Source: Polaribacter atrinae (GTDB lineage Bacteria > Bacteroidota > Bacteroidia > Flavobacteriales > Flavobacteriaceae). From it: a stretch of DNA of 64,000 nt. The position numbers were made by a program, and so were the translations under genes. The DNA lies in contig NZ_CP150660.1 of assembly GCF_038023995.1 (NCBI RefSeq), positions 3,098,501 to 3,162,500 of the forward strand, in the 5' to 3' direction. Positions 45,057-53,302 of this stretch are shown in pieces. Position 1 is the first letter of the stretch. The number at the start of each line of letters is the position of its first letter. The notes under the pieces were generated by a model that worked only from the letters and a program-made list of their open reading frames with translations, did not search any database and was not told the DNA's origin.

Positions 45057-46493
45057 TTAAACTCTATGCTTTCCTCTTGGGCCATCTCCTTTATATAATA
45101 CAATTTCTGAATGTAATAGTTGTGCAGCATCTGCAGAACTTTTTACTTTAGAAGTACTACGTGCTAACATTTCCGATTCAAATTTTACTAACACACTTTT
45201 TCGGATTCCAATTTCTTTCCATTTAGATAATGGTTTACAACCTTTTGTAATGCCACGAGCAAGCGCTAAAGCATCTAACAAAGCTTGGTTTGCTCCTTGT
45301 CCTTTAAACGGACTCATTGGGTGTGCTGCGTCTCCTATTAAAGTCACTTTGGTTCCTTTTTCTAATAATTTAGGATTTAATAGTTCTCTGTCGTATACAG
45401 GGTAACCTGATATCTGCTCTTCATTGGTTGCCGATACTATTTGAGGAATAGGGCTGTGCCATTGAGTTCTTCGAGATGCTTCTTTTTTCAAAGATTTTGC
45501 TCCTTTAGTATTTAGATCTTTTGCCTCTTTTTCAGATATAGGAAAGCTAAGTTGCCACATTATGGAATCTGAATCATAAGGCATCATGTAAATTCTTTCA
45601 TTGCCGTTTGCGGTTTGAAATACGGTGGCAGAATCTAGTAAAGAACTTTCTATATCTTTTAAGTTGTTTAGAGGACAAATACCTAATACAACCATACAGT
45701 TTAAGTAGCGTAGGGGAGAAGCGTCATCACCTATTAATCGTTTTCTTACGGTACTTCTAATCCCGTCTGCTCCAACAATTAGGTCTGCCTTTTCTTCTAT
45801 AATATTATTGTCTACTTTAAAATTTAGATGAATATCTCCGTCCTCTGATTCTTTGTAATTCAAAAGTTGATGTCCCCATTTTACAATATTATTGTTACCG
45901 AGTTGTTCTAATAAAGCTAAACGTAAAGACTGTCTTGCAATGTGAATATTTGTTCGCTTGGGTGATGATTTTGTTTCTGACCGTCCCCATTTTCTAATTC
46001 CCCATTCTCCAATTATTTCTCCTTCAGTAGTATGCACCACGTGTCTGGTAGAAGTGATTCCTTCTTTTAGATTTAGAATACCCAAACTTGCCATTGCTTT
46101 GCTTGCTTGTTGTAAAGTAAGTCCGTACCCCTGAGATCTAGTGTTAAAACTAATGTCTCGTTCATAGAGGGTAAAAGGGATGCCACGATGTAAACAGGCT
46201 ATCGCTAATGCAACTCCTCCAATTCCGCCACCAATAATGGCTACATCTGGGTAGTTCTCTTTGTTTACACTCGGAAAGTTATTAGCTTCAATAAGTCCTG
46301 TTCCTTTGCATTTAACACAGATGTGTAATGGTCCTTTAGGTAAAACAGGAGCAGTTGTTTCTCTATTAGATTTTTCAAATTGTTCTAATGATTTTTTATA
46401 ATGAAGTCTTACTTTTTTAGGAAGACTTTTCCTTTTTTTACCTGTGCCTTTACAGTTTTTACAAACTCCCCAATAAACCTTTTTATCTTTCAC
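45057..46493 (-). CDS. FAD-dependent monooxygenase with N-terminal DnaJ-type zinc motifs
   Basis: 478 residues. Residues 1-70 have two CxxCxGxG repeats as in the DnaJ cysteine-rich domain (CKNCKGTG with C11/C14; CVKCKGTG with about C59/C62), separated by a basic helix. From about residue 83 a group A flavin monooxygenase: VAIIGGGIGGVALA (dinucleotide fold), VGADGIRSTVRKRLIG, and LIGDAAHPMSPFKGQG with the GD motif. The family hydroxylates aromatic or polyketide-like substrates using NAD(P)H and oxygen. Zinc motifs on such an enzyme are unusual and may serve dimer formation or a partner. No pathway genes adjoin. Confidence 0.85.
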   Translation of the reverse strand: MKDKKVYWGVCKNCKGTGKKRKSLPKKVRLHYKKSLEQFEKSNRETTAPVLPKGPLHICVKCKGTGLIEANNFPSVNKENYPDVAIIGGGIGGVALAIACLHRGIPFTLYERDISFNTRSQGYGLTLQQASKAMASLGILNLKEGITSTRHVVHTTEGEIIGEWGIRKWGRSETKSSPKRTNIHIARQSLRLALLEQLGNNNIVKWGHQLLNYKESEDGDIHLNFKVDNNIIEEKADLIVGADGIRSTVRKRLIGDDASPLRYLNCMVVLGICPLNNLKDIESSLLDSATVFQTANGNERIYMMPYDSDSIMWQLSFPISEKEAKDLNTKGAKSLKKEASRRTQWHSPIPQIVSATNEEQISGYPVYDRELLNPKLLEKGTKVTLIGDAAHPMSPFKGQGANQALLDALALARGITKGCKPLSKWKEIGIRKSVLVKFESEMLARSTSKVKSSADAAQLLHSEIVLYKGDGPRGKHRV

Positions 46494-46568
46494 TTCAGTT
46501 ATTTTAATCAGTTTTTGGTTTTTAACAAATTGGAATTAGTTAACTGATTTTTGCTTTTTTAAAGGAAA

Positions 46569-46713
46569 TCATTTTAATATTAACATTAAACCTATGGCTG
46601 ATAAAACTCCTGATATTGTACTAATAATGTTGCTTTCTTCAAAAAAAATAACCTGTAACAATCCCAATGATTATAATTATGATTCCAATTATTTGTAATT
46701 TATTTACTTTCAT
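46569..46713 (-). pseudogene. Small two-helix membrane protein, frameshifted in a T8 run
   Basis: From ATG 46713 the frame reads MKVNKLQIIGIIIIIIGIVT then meets TGA after a run of eight T. With seven T the frame would continue FFEESNIISTISGVLSAIGL to a stop at 46569, giving 47 residues with two membrane helices, a pattern common among small Bacteroidota proteins. The A8 (plus strand 46641-46648) is a classic slippage or sequencing-error site. Upstream (46723-46742) is a 20-base AAT repeat. Function unknown. Confidence 0.6.
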
Positions 46714-46722
46714 AATGATAAC

Positions 46723-46742
46723 AATAATAATAATAATAATAA
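46723..46742. repeat. AAT trinucleotide microsatellite
   Basis: About six and a half AAT units lie between the start of the small membrane gene and the stop of the methyltransferase, both on the minus strand. It is only an ordinary short tract in AT-rich DNA unless it varies between strains. Confidence 0.7.
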
Positions 46743-46743
46743 A

Positions 46744-47565
46744 TTATTTTTTTACCGCAATCATCATGTGTGGACTAAAAGGTAATAAGTACTCATCATT
46801 TTGTGTGAGGTTTTGCAAAGCCTTTAATGTTTTAGATTTTTTCTTATCCAGCATATTTGCAAAATATTCATTGTCTAACCAAATCATTCCTTCAACAGCA
46901 AAAAGATTTATAAAGTTGAGGTTTTGTTCTAAAAACTCTGCTTTTAATCCTTCTGGTTTGTGGTAAAAAGCATCTGCTAATAAAAAAGGAAAATCTTTTG
47001 GAGCATCATGAACACCTGTTGTTAATTCTTCTTTACACATATTAAAAAAAGAGTTGGCATGGATCATTCCATTCATTAGCCCCACAACTGTAGATGCTGT
47101 TGCGTTAATTGCAAACCCTAAAATAATTCCACCTTTTTTAACCACTCTTTTTGCTTCAAGAATGGCTGCAATTCTATCTTCTCTTTTTTGCAAATGATAC
47201 AATGGACCGTGTAAAATTACCAAATCTGCAACATTGTCTTCAAAAGGTAATTTTTTAGCTTCACCAATAGCAACAGAAAAAGGGTTTTTTAATTTTTTGG
47301 CTCTGTTTTCTGCCAGTTTTATGTGTTTTAAAACAGGTTCTATTAAGTGAACGGTATGGTTGTTCTTAGCCAACCATTCAGAATATTTACCTGTACCACC
47401 ACCAACATCAATAATTCTAGATTTTGGGTTAGAAATATGTAATTGTATGAGCTCTTTTATACGTTCAAATTCAAAAATTCCCATTCCTTTTTCTAGTCTG
47501 GTTTCTTCTGATGCTTTGTTGTAAAAATTGTCTAATTTTTTACTGATAAGAGTTTTATTTTTCAC
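46744..47565 (-). CDS. Class I SAM-dependent methyltransferase
   Basis: 273 residues. Motif I IDVGGGTGKYSEWLA at about residues 50-64, an acidic residue at the end of strand 2 (HLIEPV), and ADLVILHGPLYHL as motif II/III with KRVVKKGGIILGFAI as post-I loop. Methyltransferase_11/25 type; the substrate is unknown. It is upstream of the small membrane gene and the flavin monooxygenase on the same strand, but the gaps make a common operon uncertain. Confidence 0.88.
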   Translation of the reverse strand: MKNKTLISKKLDNFYNKASEETRLEKGMGIFEFERIKELIQLHISNPKSRIIDVGGGTGKYSEWLAKNNHTVHLIEPVLKHIKLAENRAKKLKNPFSVAIGEAKKLPFEDNVADLVILHGPLYHLQKREDRIAAILEAKRVVKKGGIILGFAINATASTVVGLMNGMIHANSFFNMCKEELTTGVHDAPKDFPFLLADAFYHKPEGLKAEFLEQNLNFINLFAVEGMIWLDNEYFANMLDKKKSKTLKALQNLTQNDEYLLPFSPHMMIAVKK

Positions 47566-47610
47566 CTTGGATGTTTAAAAGATAAAAGTAAATAATTATA
47601 AACATTAAAC

Positions 47611-47690
47611 TGCCATTCCGAAGACATAATGAGTAAGAATGTATCTAAAAGATAGGATTCTCAATCGTTTTTCATTCCGAAATGACAAAA
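47611..47690. repeat. Dispersed repeat, family B (copy 2)
   Basis: Contains CATTCCGAA twice in direct order (47614-47622; 47673-47681) with GGATTCTCAATCGTTTTT between them. It is related to 37277-37316 and 49253-49317. It fills most of the 171-base gap between the methyltransferase and the dienelactone hydrolase gene. Confidence 0.65.
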
Positions 47691-47736
47691 AAACATAAAA
47701 AACGGATTGCTCCGTTGTTTTTTAGAAATAGCTGAA

Positions 47737-48627
47737 TTAGCTTTTTAAGTGCTTGTTAAAAAAAGCAATGGTTCTTTCCCAAGATAAATCAGCAGCAGCT
47801 TCATCATATCTAGGTGTTGTATTGTTGTGAAACCCATGATTTACGTCTGGATAAAAATGAGCTTCGTGTTCAATATTATGCTCTTTTAAAATTGTTTCAA
47901 AAGCAGGCCAACCCTCATTTACTCTTTTATCTAAACCAGCATATTGTAATAACAAAGGAGCTTTAATTTTTACAGCATCTTCTTTTTGGGGTTGTCTTCC
48001 GTAATATGGAACGGCTGCAGCTAAATCAGGTAATCTTACTGCCATCATGTTAGAAATCCAACCTCCAAAGCAAAAACCAACAACTGCTACTTTTCCGTTA
48101 CAATCTTTGTGAGATTTAAGGTAGTTGTAGCCAGCAATAAAATCTTCTAACATTTCACCTTGGTCCCTCTTTTTTTGCATATCTCTACCGTCATCATCAT
48201 TACCAGGATATCCTCCCATTGGAGAAAGTGCATCTGGCGCTAAAGTTATAAAGCCTTCTAAGGCTGCTCTTCTGCCAACATCTTTAATATATGGGTTTAA
48301 TCCACGGTTTTCGTGCACAACTATAATTCCGGGTAATTTACTTTCTCCTTCTTTAGGAATAGAAAGTAAACCTGTCATTTTTTTTCCTCCTTTAGGAGAG
48401 GCGTAATTTATCGTTTCAGATTTCAATCGAGGATCATTAGGTTCTACCAATATAGAATCTACATAATTAGGAGAAATAAAGCTTAATAAAGCTGGCAATG
48501 TAATTGCACCAACAGCATATAATGATAGTTTTTTTAGAAATTGCTTTCTGTCTATTTTATTATGCGCATAGTCGTCATATAAGTCAAATACTTCTTGACT
48601 AATGTCTTCTTTTTTAAGTGCTGCCAT
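47737..48627 (-). CDS. Dienelactone hydrolase family protein
   Basis: 296 residues from the ATG at 48627 (MAALKKEDISQEVFDLYDDYAHNKIDRK); the open frame extends to 48759 across the end of sigZ, but the extra part is implausible. Residues 28-60 hold a helix DRKQFLKKLSLYAVGAITLPALLSF, like an export or anchor segment. The DLH fold has nucleophile Cys in VGFCFGGW (about residue 183), and His in DVNHGFHNNT. This Cys-type triad is seen in dienelactone hydrolases, which open lactone rings. It lies downstream of sigZ, with 70 bases between. Confidence 0.88.
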   Translation of the reverse strand: MAALKKEDISQEVFDLYDDYAHNKIDRKQFLKKLSLYAVGAITLPALLSFISPNYVDSILVEPNDPRLKSETINYASPKGGKKMTGLLSIPKEGESKLPGIIVVHENRGLNPYIKDVGRRAALEGFITLAPDALSPMGGYPGNDDDGRDMQKKRDQGEMLEDFIAGYNYLKSHKDCNGKVAVVGFCFGGWISNMMAVRLPDLAAAVPYYGRQPQKEDAVKIKAPLLLQYAGLDKRVNEGWPAFETILKEHNIEHEAHFYPDVNHGFHNNTTPRYDEAAADLSWERTIAFFNKHLKS

Positions 48628-48697
48628 AGTTGTGTGTGTGTTAATTTTTGTTATAATTTCAACTAAGATAAATAATAAGGTGATGATTATTGTTAAT

Positions 48698-49237
48698 TTA
48701 TTTACAAACTTTGCAATCTTCCTTCTCCTTAATTTCTCCAACCAAGTTACCATCATCATTTAAAACAAAACCGCAGCAATCCATAAAGCCTTGTGCTATT
48801 AATTTTCTTGCACGCTGAATTTGAGATTTTGTAGTAGGTAACGATTGTTTTAATTGATCTGCAACTTCTTGTTGTTTCATTCCTTTTATATCCGAAAGAA
48901 ATAAAGGGTCTCTGTATTTTTTTGGTAAGTGCTTTAATATTCCTATTAAACAATCTTTTTCTGTATGTTCATCTTTTAAGATACTCGTTTCTGCTTCAAA
49001 ATTTGCAATTTCAAAAGTTTTATCGTTTACTCTCCAATAATCTAGAATAGAGTTTCTTGCTACTGTAAAACACCAAGGTTTTAACTTTGTAATATCTTTT
49101 AGAGTATGTAGTTTTGTATGAATTTTAATAAAGGAGTCCTGCAAAATATCATCTGCAATAATTGTGTCTTTTACTTTGCTGATAATAAATCGTTTTAAAT
49201 CTTCAGAATATAAAGTCCAAACTTGTTTTGTAGTCAT
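48698..49237 (-). CDS. sigZ: RNA polymerase sigma factor, SigZ type
   Basis: 179 residues. Region 2 DDILQDSFIKIHTKLHTLKD with KPWCFTVARNSILDYWR, and region 4 HLPKKYRDPLFLSDIKGMKQQEVADQL. The C-terminal cysteine-rich tail FMDCCGFVLNDDGNLVGEI-KEKEDCKVCK is characteristic of SigZ. The paired cysteines could bind a metal or act as redox switch (inference). Downstream is a hydrolase; upstream on the same strand are a Cys-rich peptide and DUF3703 gene, suggesting a metal- or redox-stress group. Confidence 0.87.
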   Translation of the reverse strand: MTTKQVWTLYSEDLKRFIISKVKDTIIADDILQDSFIKIHTKLHTLKDITKLKPWCFTVARNSILDYWRVNDKTFEIANFEAETSILKDEHTEKDCLIGILKHLPKKYRDPLFLSDIKGMKQQEVADQLKQSLPTTKSQIQRARKLIAQGFMDCCGFVLNDDGNLVGEIKEKEDCKVCK

Positions 49238-49252
49238 ACTTTATTTTTAAAA

Positions 49253-49319
49253 TGTCATTCCGAATAACAATAGAAGAATCCTGTGATGTGGTTCTCTTAA
49301 TTCTTTATTCGGAATGATA
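49253..49319. repeat. Dispersed repeat, family B (copy 3), with perfect inverted ends
   Basis: Arms TCATTCCGAATAA (49255-49267) and TTATTCGGAATGA (49305-49317) are perfectly complementary over 13 bp around a 37-base centre containing GAAGAATCC. It is between the start of sigZ and the end of the Cys-rich peptide gene, where it could end that transcript. Confidence 0.75.
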
Positions 49320-49324
49320 GTTAT

Positions 49325-49426
49325 TTAACAGTTACAATTGCTACAAGTACAGTTAGTGCAAGTACAATTTTTACAATCTCCGGTTTTACAACCTTCACAA
49401 TTACAGTTACAATTTGTATTTTTCAT
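49325..49426 (-). CDS. Cysteine-rich micro-peptide (metallothionein-like)
   Basis: From the ATG at 49426: 33 residues, MKNTNCNCNCEGCKTGDCKN then CTCTNCTCSNCNC, stop at 49325-49327. Eleven of 33 residues are Cys, in CxC and CxxC spacing, with no aromatic residues and no His. Such a composition is typical of metal-thiolate peptides such as metallothioneins. It is not similar to a named family that I recognise. It lies between sigZ and a DUF3703 gene on the same strand; DUF3703 is seen near metal-resistance genes, which supports a metal role. The alternative is a non-coding region with biased bases, but the regular Cys spacing argues for coding. Confidence 0.7.
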   Translation of the reverse strand: MKNTNCNCNCEGCKTGDCKNCTCTNCTCSNCNC

Positions 49427-49480
49427 GATATTCTATTTTAATGTTCATTTAATAGACGACGTATTATTTAAAAAGATGCA

Positions 49481-49822
49481 TTAATTTAAGAAATATTTTT
49501 TTAATTCTTTTCTAATAGGAATTATTTTAACTGGAGAAATGTTGGTACCGCCAGTATTACCTCTTGGAACCCAAATTAATGTAAATAGTATAGCAGCTAA
49601 TATTCTTAAGGCTTGCCCAATAATTTCTTCACTATTTTTTGTTTTAAAACCAAATATAAGCATGTAATAATGGCTTAAAGTATGTCTGTACAAATTATTT
49701 TGACCTAAAATATGTGCATTCTCTAAATGATAAAATGCTGTTTTATATTGTTTTTTATTAGTTGCAGCTTTTGCGATGTTTAATTGTTTATAGAATTCTG
49801 ATTTAAATTTTTGATTCCGCAT
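49481..49822 (-). CDS. DUF3703 domain-containing protein
   Basis: 113 residues. The N-terminal helical pair FKSEFYKQLNIAKAATNKKQYKTAFYHLENAHILGQ is the DUF3703 signature, then a membrane segment at about residues 67-85 (ALRILAAILFTLIWVPRGNTGG). The family often accompanies mercury and other metal-response genes; its function is unknown. It is 54 bases upstream of the Cys-rich peptide and may be cotranscribed. Confidence 0.85.
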   Translation of the reverse strand: MRNQKFKSEFYKQLNIAKAATNKKQYKTAFYHLENAHILGQNNLYRHTLSHYYMLIFGFKTKNSEEIIGQALRILAAILFTLIWVPRGNTGGTNISPVKIIPIRKELKKYFLN

Positions 49823-50154
49823 GTTTTTTATAATAGACAGAACCTTGTCAATAAAGATGCAGAAAAGTTAAAAAAAAAGAAATTGGATGACTTCATTTAA
49901 GTTTACGCCAATAAATTGGTCGAATTTTATTTTAAACTTCTATAGATTTTTGTAAACCCATTTTATTTTGATTCTCTAAAGTTTTGTTGATGTTCTTTTT
50001 ATTTCATCATTCTAATCCTGATTATTACTATTTTATGGAAAAACGAATCTATTTGTGTTTTTCTTGATTTTAACAAAAATAAAAGGGATTTTTTTAATAG
50101 AATATTGATGATTGCTTATTTTAGCTTATTCAAACATTTTCTAGTTTCGCTTTT
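49823..50154. other. Intergenic region between divergent genes
   Basis: 332 AT-rich bases between DUF3703 and the TPR kinase. No gene, hairpin terminator or clear TAnnTTTG promoter was found on either strand. Confidence 0.5.
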
Positions 50155-52005
50155 ATGATTTTAAAAAACAAAAGAATATGGCAATTAAGTTTTGCGATGT
50201 CTTTATTACTATTGTTTTTAGCTTGTTCTAAACAAGATATTATTCGCCCGAATATAAAAAACAAATTTGCTAGGTTAGATAGTATTGCGCAAACACAACC
50301 ACAAGAATTTTTTTTAGAATTAGATAGTTTAGTTCAAAATAATAAAGATTTAACAACCTTAGAACATGCCATGTTGCTGTTTAAAAAAGGAGAAATTTTA
50401 TACCTGAATTTTAAATATCAAGAAGCAATTAATACACATTTAAAGTCCTATAAACTCTTTGTAGAATTAAAAGATAAGTACAACGAAGGACGATGTTTAA
50501 TTACATTAAGCGGAGCTTATCTAAACGTGGGAGATATAGAAACATCGCAAATTTATGCGCTTAAAGCATTGCATTTAGCACAATTAATAGGTGATAAACG
50601 TATAGAAGGGAAAGCTTATAATCAACTATTTAATCTTCATTTTAAGTTAAAAGATTACAATAAAGCGTTGTTTTATATAACAGCAACCGATAGTTTGTTT
50701 TCTAAAAGTGTAGATACAGCTTCTATCATTTCATTAAAAAATAACAAAGCGAGTGTTTATTTGCAGTTAAAAGAATATAACAAAGCTTTAAACAGTTATT
50801 CTGAAGCAATGCATTTAAGTCAATCTAAAAGAGAACCTAAAATTTTAGCAAGTATTTTAAATAATATTGGATACACTTATATCGATGCAGGAAAATACGA
50901 AAATGCAGAAAAATTTCTAAGAGGTGCTGCAACTTTAAATAAGAATATAAAAGCAATTAATGCTGCGCCTTATAAAGGTTTGGGTAATTTATTTTTATTG
51001 AAATCTAAAAATGACTCGGCAGAAGTAAATTATAAAAAAGCATTAAGTATTTATGTTGCTAATAAAAATGTAAAAGATGAAATAGAAATTAGAGATAAGT
51101 TAATAGCTATTGCTATTATGTCTGGAGATTACGTAAAAGCCTTAGATAATCAAATAGTAAGAGATAGTTTGCAATTAAACGTGAATCGATTAGAACAAAA
51201 TAGGCTTTTAAATTTTGCAAACGTTAATTATGAAGTTAAACAAAAGGAAACAGAAATTAATCATCAAAAAGAAATTAATAGTAGAAACCAATGGCTTTTA
51301 ATTAGTACTATGTTATTATTTGTTTTGTTAGCTATAGCCACTGTTTTTTATGTGTATAATACAAAATTACTCGCAGCAAATAAAGCATCAAAGTTAGAGC
51401 AAAGTTTATTGCGCGTGCAGATGAATCCTCATTTTATATTCAATACATTGGCTGCAATTCAGAATATTACTTTAGAAGGAAACCCTATAAAATCATCTAA
51501 TTATATTGCTAAGTTTTCTAAATTAATTAGACAAAATTTTGATTATGTTAGAAAAGAATCTATTTCGCTAGACAAAGAAATTAGTATGATTTCTAACTAT
51601 ATAGAAACCCAACAATTACGCTTTAATAATGTTTTTACGTATACTATTGAGGTAGACGATGCTATTGATGTTACTAAAATACAGGTGCCACCAATGTTAT
51701 TGCAACCTTTTTTAGAGAATGCAATAGAATATGGTTTAAAAGAGAAACCAGAAGGAGGAAAGCTTCTGTTGACAATAGAAAAAGAAGCGCAAGAATTGTT
51801 GTTTGTTATTTTAGATAATGGAGTAGGAAGATCTGCAAAAGCCAAGCAAGAAGAATTAACAGAAGATTTACATGCAACATCTATTTTTAAAGAGCGTTTA
51901 AAAATGAGAAAAAAGGGAGAAGAAAAATCATTTATTCTTCAAGATTTATTTGATGAAAACAACAAACCATCAGGAACAAAAGTGTTTTTTAAATTGAAAC
52001 TTTAA
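50155..52005 (+). CDS. TPR-containing sensor histidine kinase (LytS type)
   Basis: 616 residues. Lipoprotein-like signal LLLLFLACSKQD (Cys about 24), tetratricopeptide repeats over about residues 70-340 (for example NNIGYTYIDAGKYENAEKFL), a coiled coil, one membrane segment at about 379-401, then the His-kinase domain with RVQMNPHFIFNTLAAIQN (His about 425) and ATPase motifs ENAIEYGLKEKPEGG and LDNGVGRS. It probably senses a periplasmic signal or protein through the TPRs and phosphorylates the LytTR regulator, whose ATG shares its last base. Confidence 0.92.
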   Translation: MILKNKRIWQLSFAMSLLLLFLACSKQDIIRPNIKNKFARLDSIAQTQPQEFFLELDSLVQNNKDLTTLEHAMLLFKKGEILYLNFKYQEAINTHLKSYKLFVELKDKYNEGRCLITLSGAYLNVGDIETSQIYALKALHLAQLIGDKRIEGKAYNQLFNLHFKLKDYNKALFYITATDSLFSKSVDTASIISLKNNKASVYLQLKEYNKALNSYSEAMHLSQSKREPKILASILNNIGYTYIDAGKYENAEKFLRGAATLNKNIKAINAAPYKGLGNLFLLKSKNDSAEVNYKKALSIYVANKNVKDEIEIRDKLIAIAIMSGDYVKALDNQIVRDSLQLNVNRLEQNRLLNFANVNYEVKQKETEINHQKEINSRNQWLLISTMLLFVLLAIATVFYVYNTKLLAANKASKLEQSLLRVQMNPHFIFNTLAAIQNITLEGNPIKSSNYIAKFSKLIRQNFDYVRKESISLDKEISMISNYIETQQLRFNNVFTYTIEVDDAIDVTKIQVPPMLLQPFLENAIEYGLKEKPEGGKLLLTIEKEAQELLFVILDNGVGRSAKAKQEELTEDLHATSIFKERLKMRKKGEEKSFILQDLFDENNKPSGTKVFFKLKL

Positions 52006-52742
52006 TGATAAAAGCAGTTATAATAGAAGACGAATTTAATGCGTTAAATACATTAGATAAACTGATTAAATATACTCAAAAAGATATTGAAGTTGTCGCT
52101 AAAATAGATAATGTTACAGATGCTATTTCGTTTTTAAAAGAGGAAACTCCAGATTTAGTTTTTTTAGATATAGAGTTGATTGGCGGTAATGCATTTCAGA
52201 TTTTAGAAGCTTTAGAGAGTATTTCTTTTAAGATAATTTTTACAACCGCTTATGATGAGTTTGCTATAAAGGCAATAAAGTTTGATACCATAGATTATTT
52301 ATTAAAACCGATAGATTCAGTAGAGTTATCAGAATGTATAGATAGATTTAGAGTAGGCTATAAAAAAGAACAAGTTTATAAGAATGCTTTAGACAAGGTT
52401 TCTGAACTTAATAAAAAGGAGATTCAGAAAACCTTATTAATTAAAACGGCGGATGCTCAATATTTTTTGCAAACAAAAGACATTGTGCGTTGCCAGTCAG
52501 ACGGAGCTTATACTATTTTTCATACAGTTGATAAAAAAATAATGAGTGCTCGTAATTTAAAATACTACGAGAATATTTTAAGTGAACACACTTTTGTACG
52601 CGTGCATCAATCTCATTTAATAAATATAAAATACATAAAAAAGATGAACTCAAACAATACGGTTCACTTAACAAACAATGAAGTTATACCAGTTGCTACA
52701 CGTAAAAAATCGTACTTAAAACAGGTGTTAGATAACTTATAA
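52005..52742 (+). CDS. LytTR family response regulator
   Basis: 245 residues. Receiver Asp in LVFLDIELIGG (about residue 54), TTAYDE and YLLKPI, then the LytTR domain (IVRCQSDGAYTIFHT; FVRVHQSHLINIKYIKK). Overlaps the kinase by one base (TAATG), so coupled. The next genes lie 107 bases downstream behind a possible promoter and are good candidates for its target (inference). Confidence 0.94.
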   Translation: MIKAVIIEDEFNALNTLDKLIKYTQKDIEVVAKIDNVTDAISFLKEETPDLVFLDIELIGGNAFQILEALESISFKIIFTTAYDEFAIKAIKFDTIDYLLKPIDSVELSECIDRFRVGYKKEQVYKNALDKVSELNKKEIQKTLLIKTADAQYFLQTKDIVRCQSDGAYTIFHTVDKKIMSARNLKYYENILSEHTFVRVHQSHLINIKYIKKMNSNNTVHLTNNEVIPVATRKKSYLKQVLDNL

Positions 52743-52805
52743 ATGCGAATATAAAACGAAAAAGAGCACATGTAAAACGGTTTTAAAATTATCCTAATCA
52801 AGTCT

Positions 52806-52813
52806 TAGTTTTG
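52806..52813 (+). promoter_or_regulatory. Possible promoter of the five-gene operon
   Basis: TAGTTTTG fits TAnnTTTG and lies 37 bases before the first gene. The -33 region is AT-rich without a clear TTG, so it may need an activator such as the LytTR regulator. Confidence 0.4.
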
Positions 52814-52849
52814 AGGTATACAAAGAAATAACCTTTAAATTAAAATATC

Positions 52850-53260
52850 ATGGGATTAAAAGAAAACAGATTTACAAAAACATTTCAAGAAGAACAATTT
52901 CCAGAATTAAAAGCACAAATAAATGAAGCTGCCGGTTTTGATGTTACTTTAAACATTGAATGGAGTACTTTATTTGAAGATCGTTTTTTACACCTTTACA
53001 ACGATTCTTACCCAAAAATATATTTCTTACCAATTATAGAAGCTTTTAAATCTATTGCTAGTGACGATATGGGGAAAGAAGCATTAGCAGAAAGCTTAAA
53101 AGAAATACACATATTAAATACCAAAGATCATCACAATCCAGCTAATGGATTCACATTTTCAGATGGAGTTTTAACAATAGACCATAGTCCTATATTAAAT
53201 GCACCAGACGTTAATAGTAGAATTAAAGTGCTTATTGATTTATTAGAAAATAATTTATAA
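52850..53260 (+). CDS. Uncharacterised protein, paralogue of the N-terminal domain of the 54991 protein
   Basis: 136 residues without signal or membrane segment. It starts MGLKENRFTKTFQEEQFPEL and contains DRFLHLYNDSYPKIYFLPII and SDDMGKEAL. Nearly the same pattern (MGLKEKR, DRFSHLYNDTFPKIYFLPLI, VDDMGVELL) is found in residues 1-135 of the protein encoded at 54991-56148, so the two are paralogous. No named family is recognised. First gene of a five-gene operon; the next starts 42 bases later. Confidence 0.85.
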   Translation: MGLKENRFTKTFQEEQFPELKAQINEAAGFDVTLNIEWSTLFEDRFLHLYNDSYPKIYFLPIIEAFKSIASDDMGKEALAESLKEIHILNTKDHHNPANGFTFSDGVLTIDHSPILNAPDVNSRIKVLIDLLENNL

Positions 53261-53302
53261 GCAAGCATTTAAGATTTAGTGTCATTGATAAAAGTTGTTA
53301 AT

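Noticed and set aside
46667..46966. 99-residue plus-strand ORF rich in isoleucine
   Set aside because: It reads the complementary strand of the small membrane gene, the AAT repeat and the methyltransferase end; isoleucine comes from AT repeats.
49253..49319. Inverted repeat as a CRISPR unit
   Set aside because: No regular spacer array and only scattered diverged copies; no cas genes in the window.
52005..52742. LytTR pair at 50-53 kb and the pair at 43-45 kb as a recent duplication
   Set aside because: The kinases differ in build (TPR lipoprotein versus multi-span membrane protein) and the regulators share only family-level similarity.
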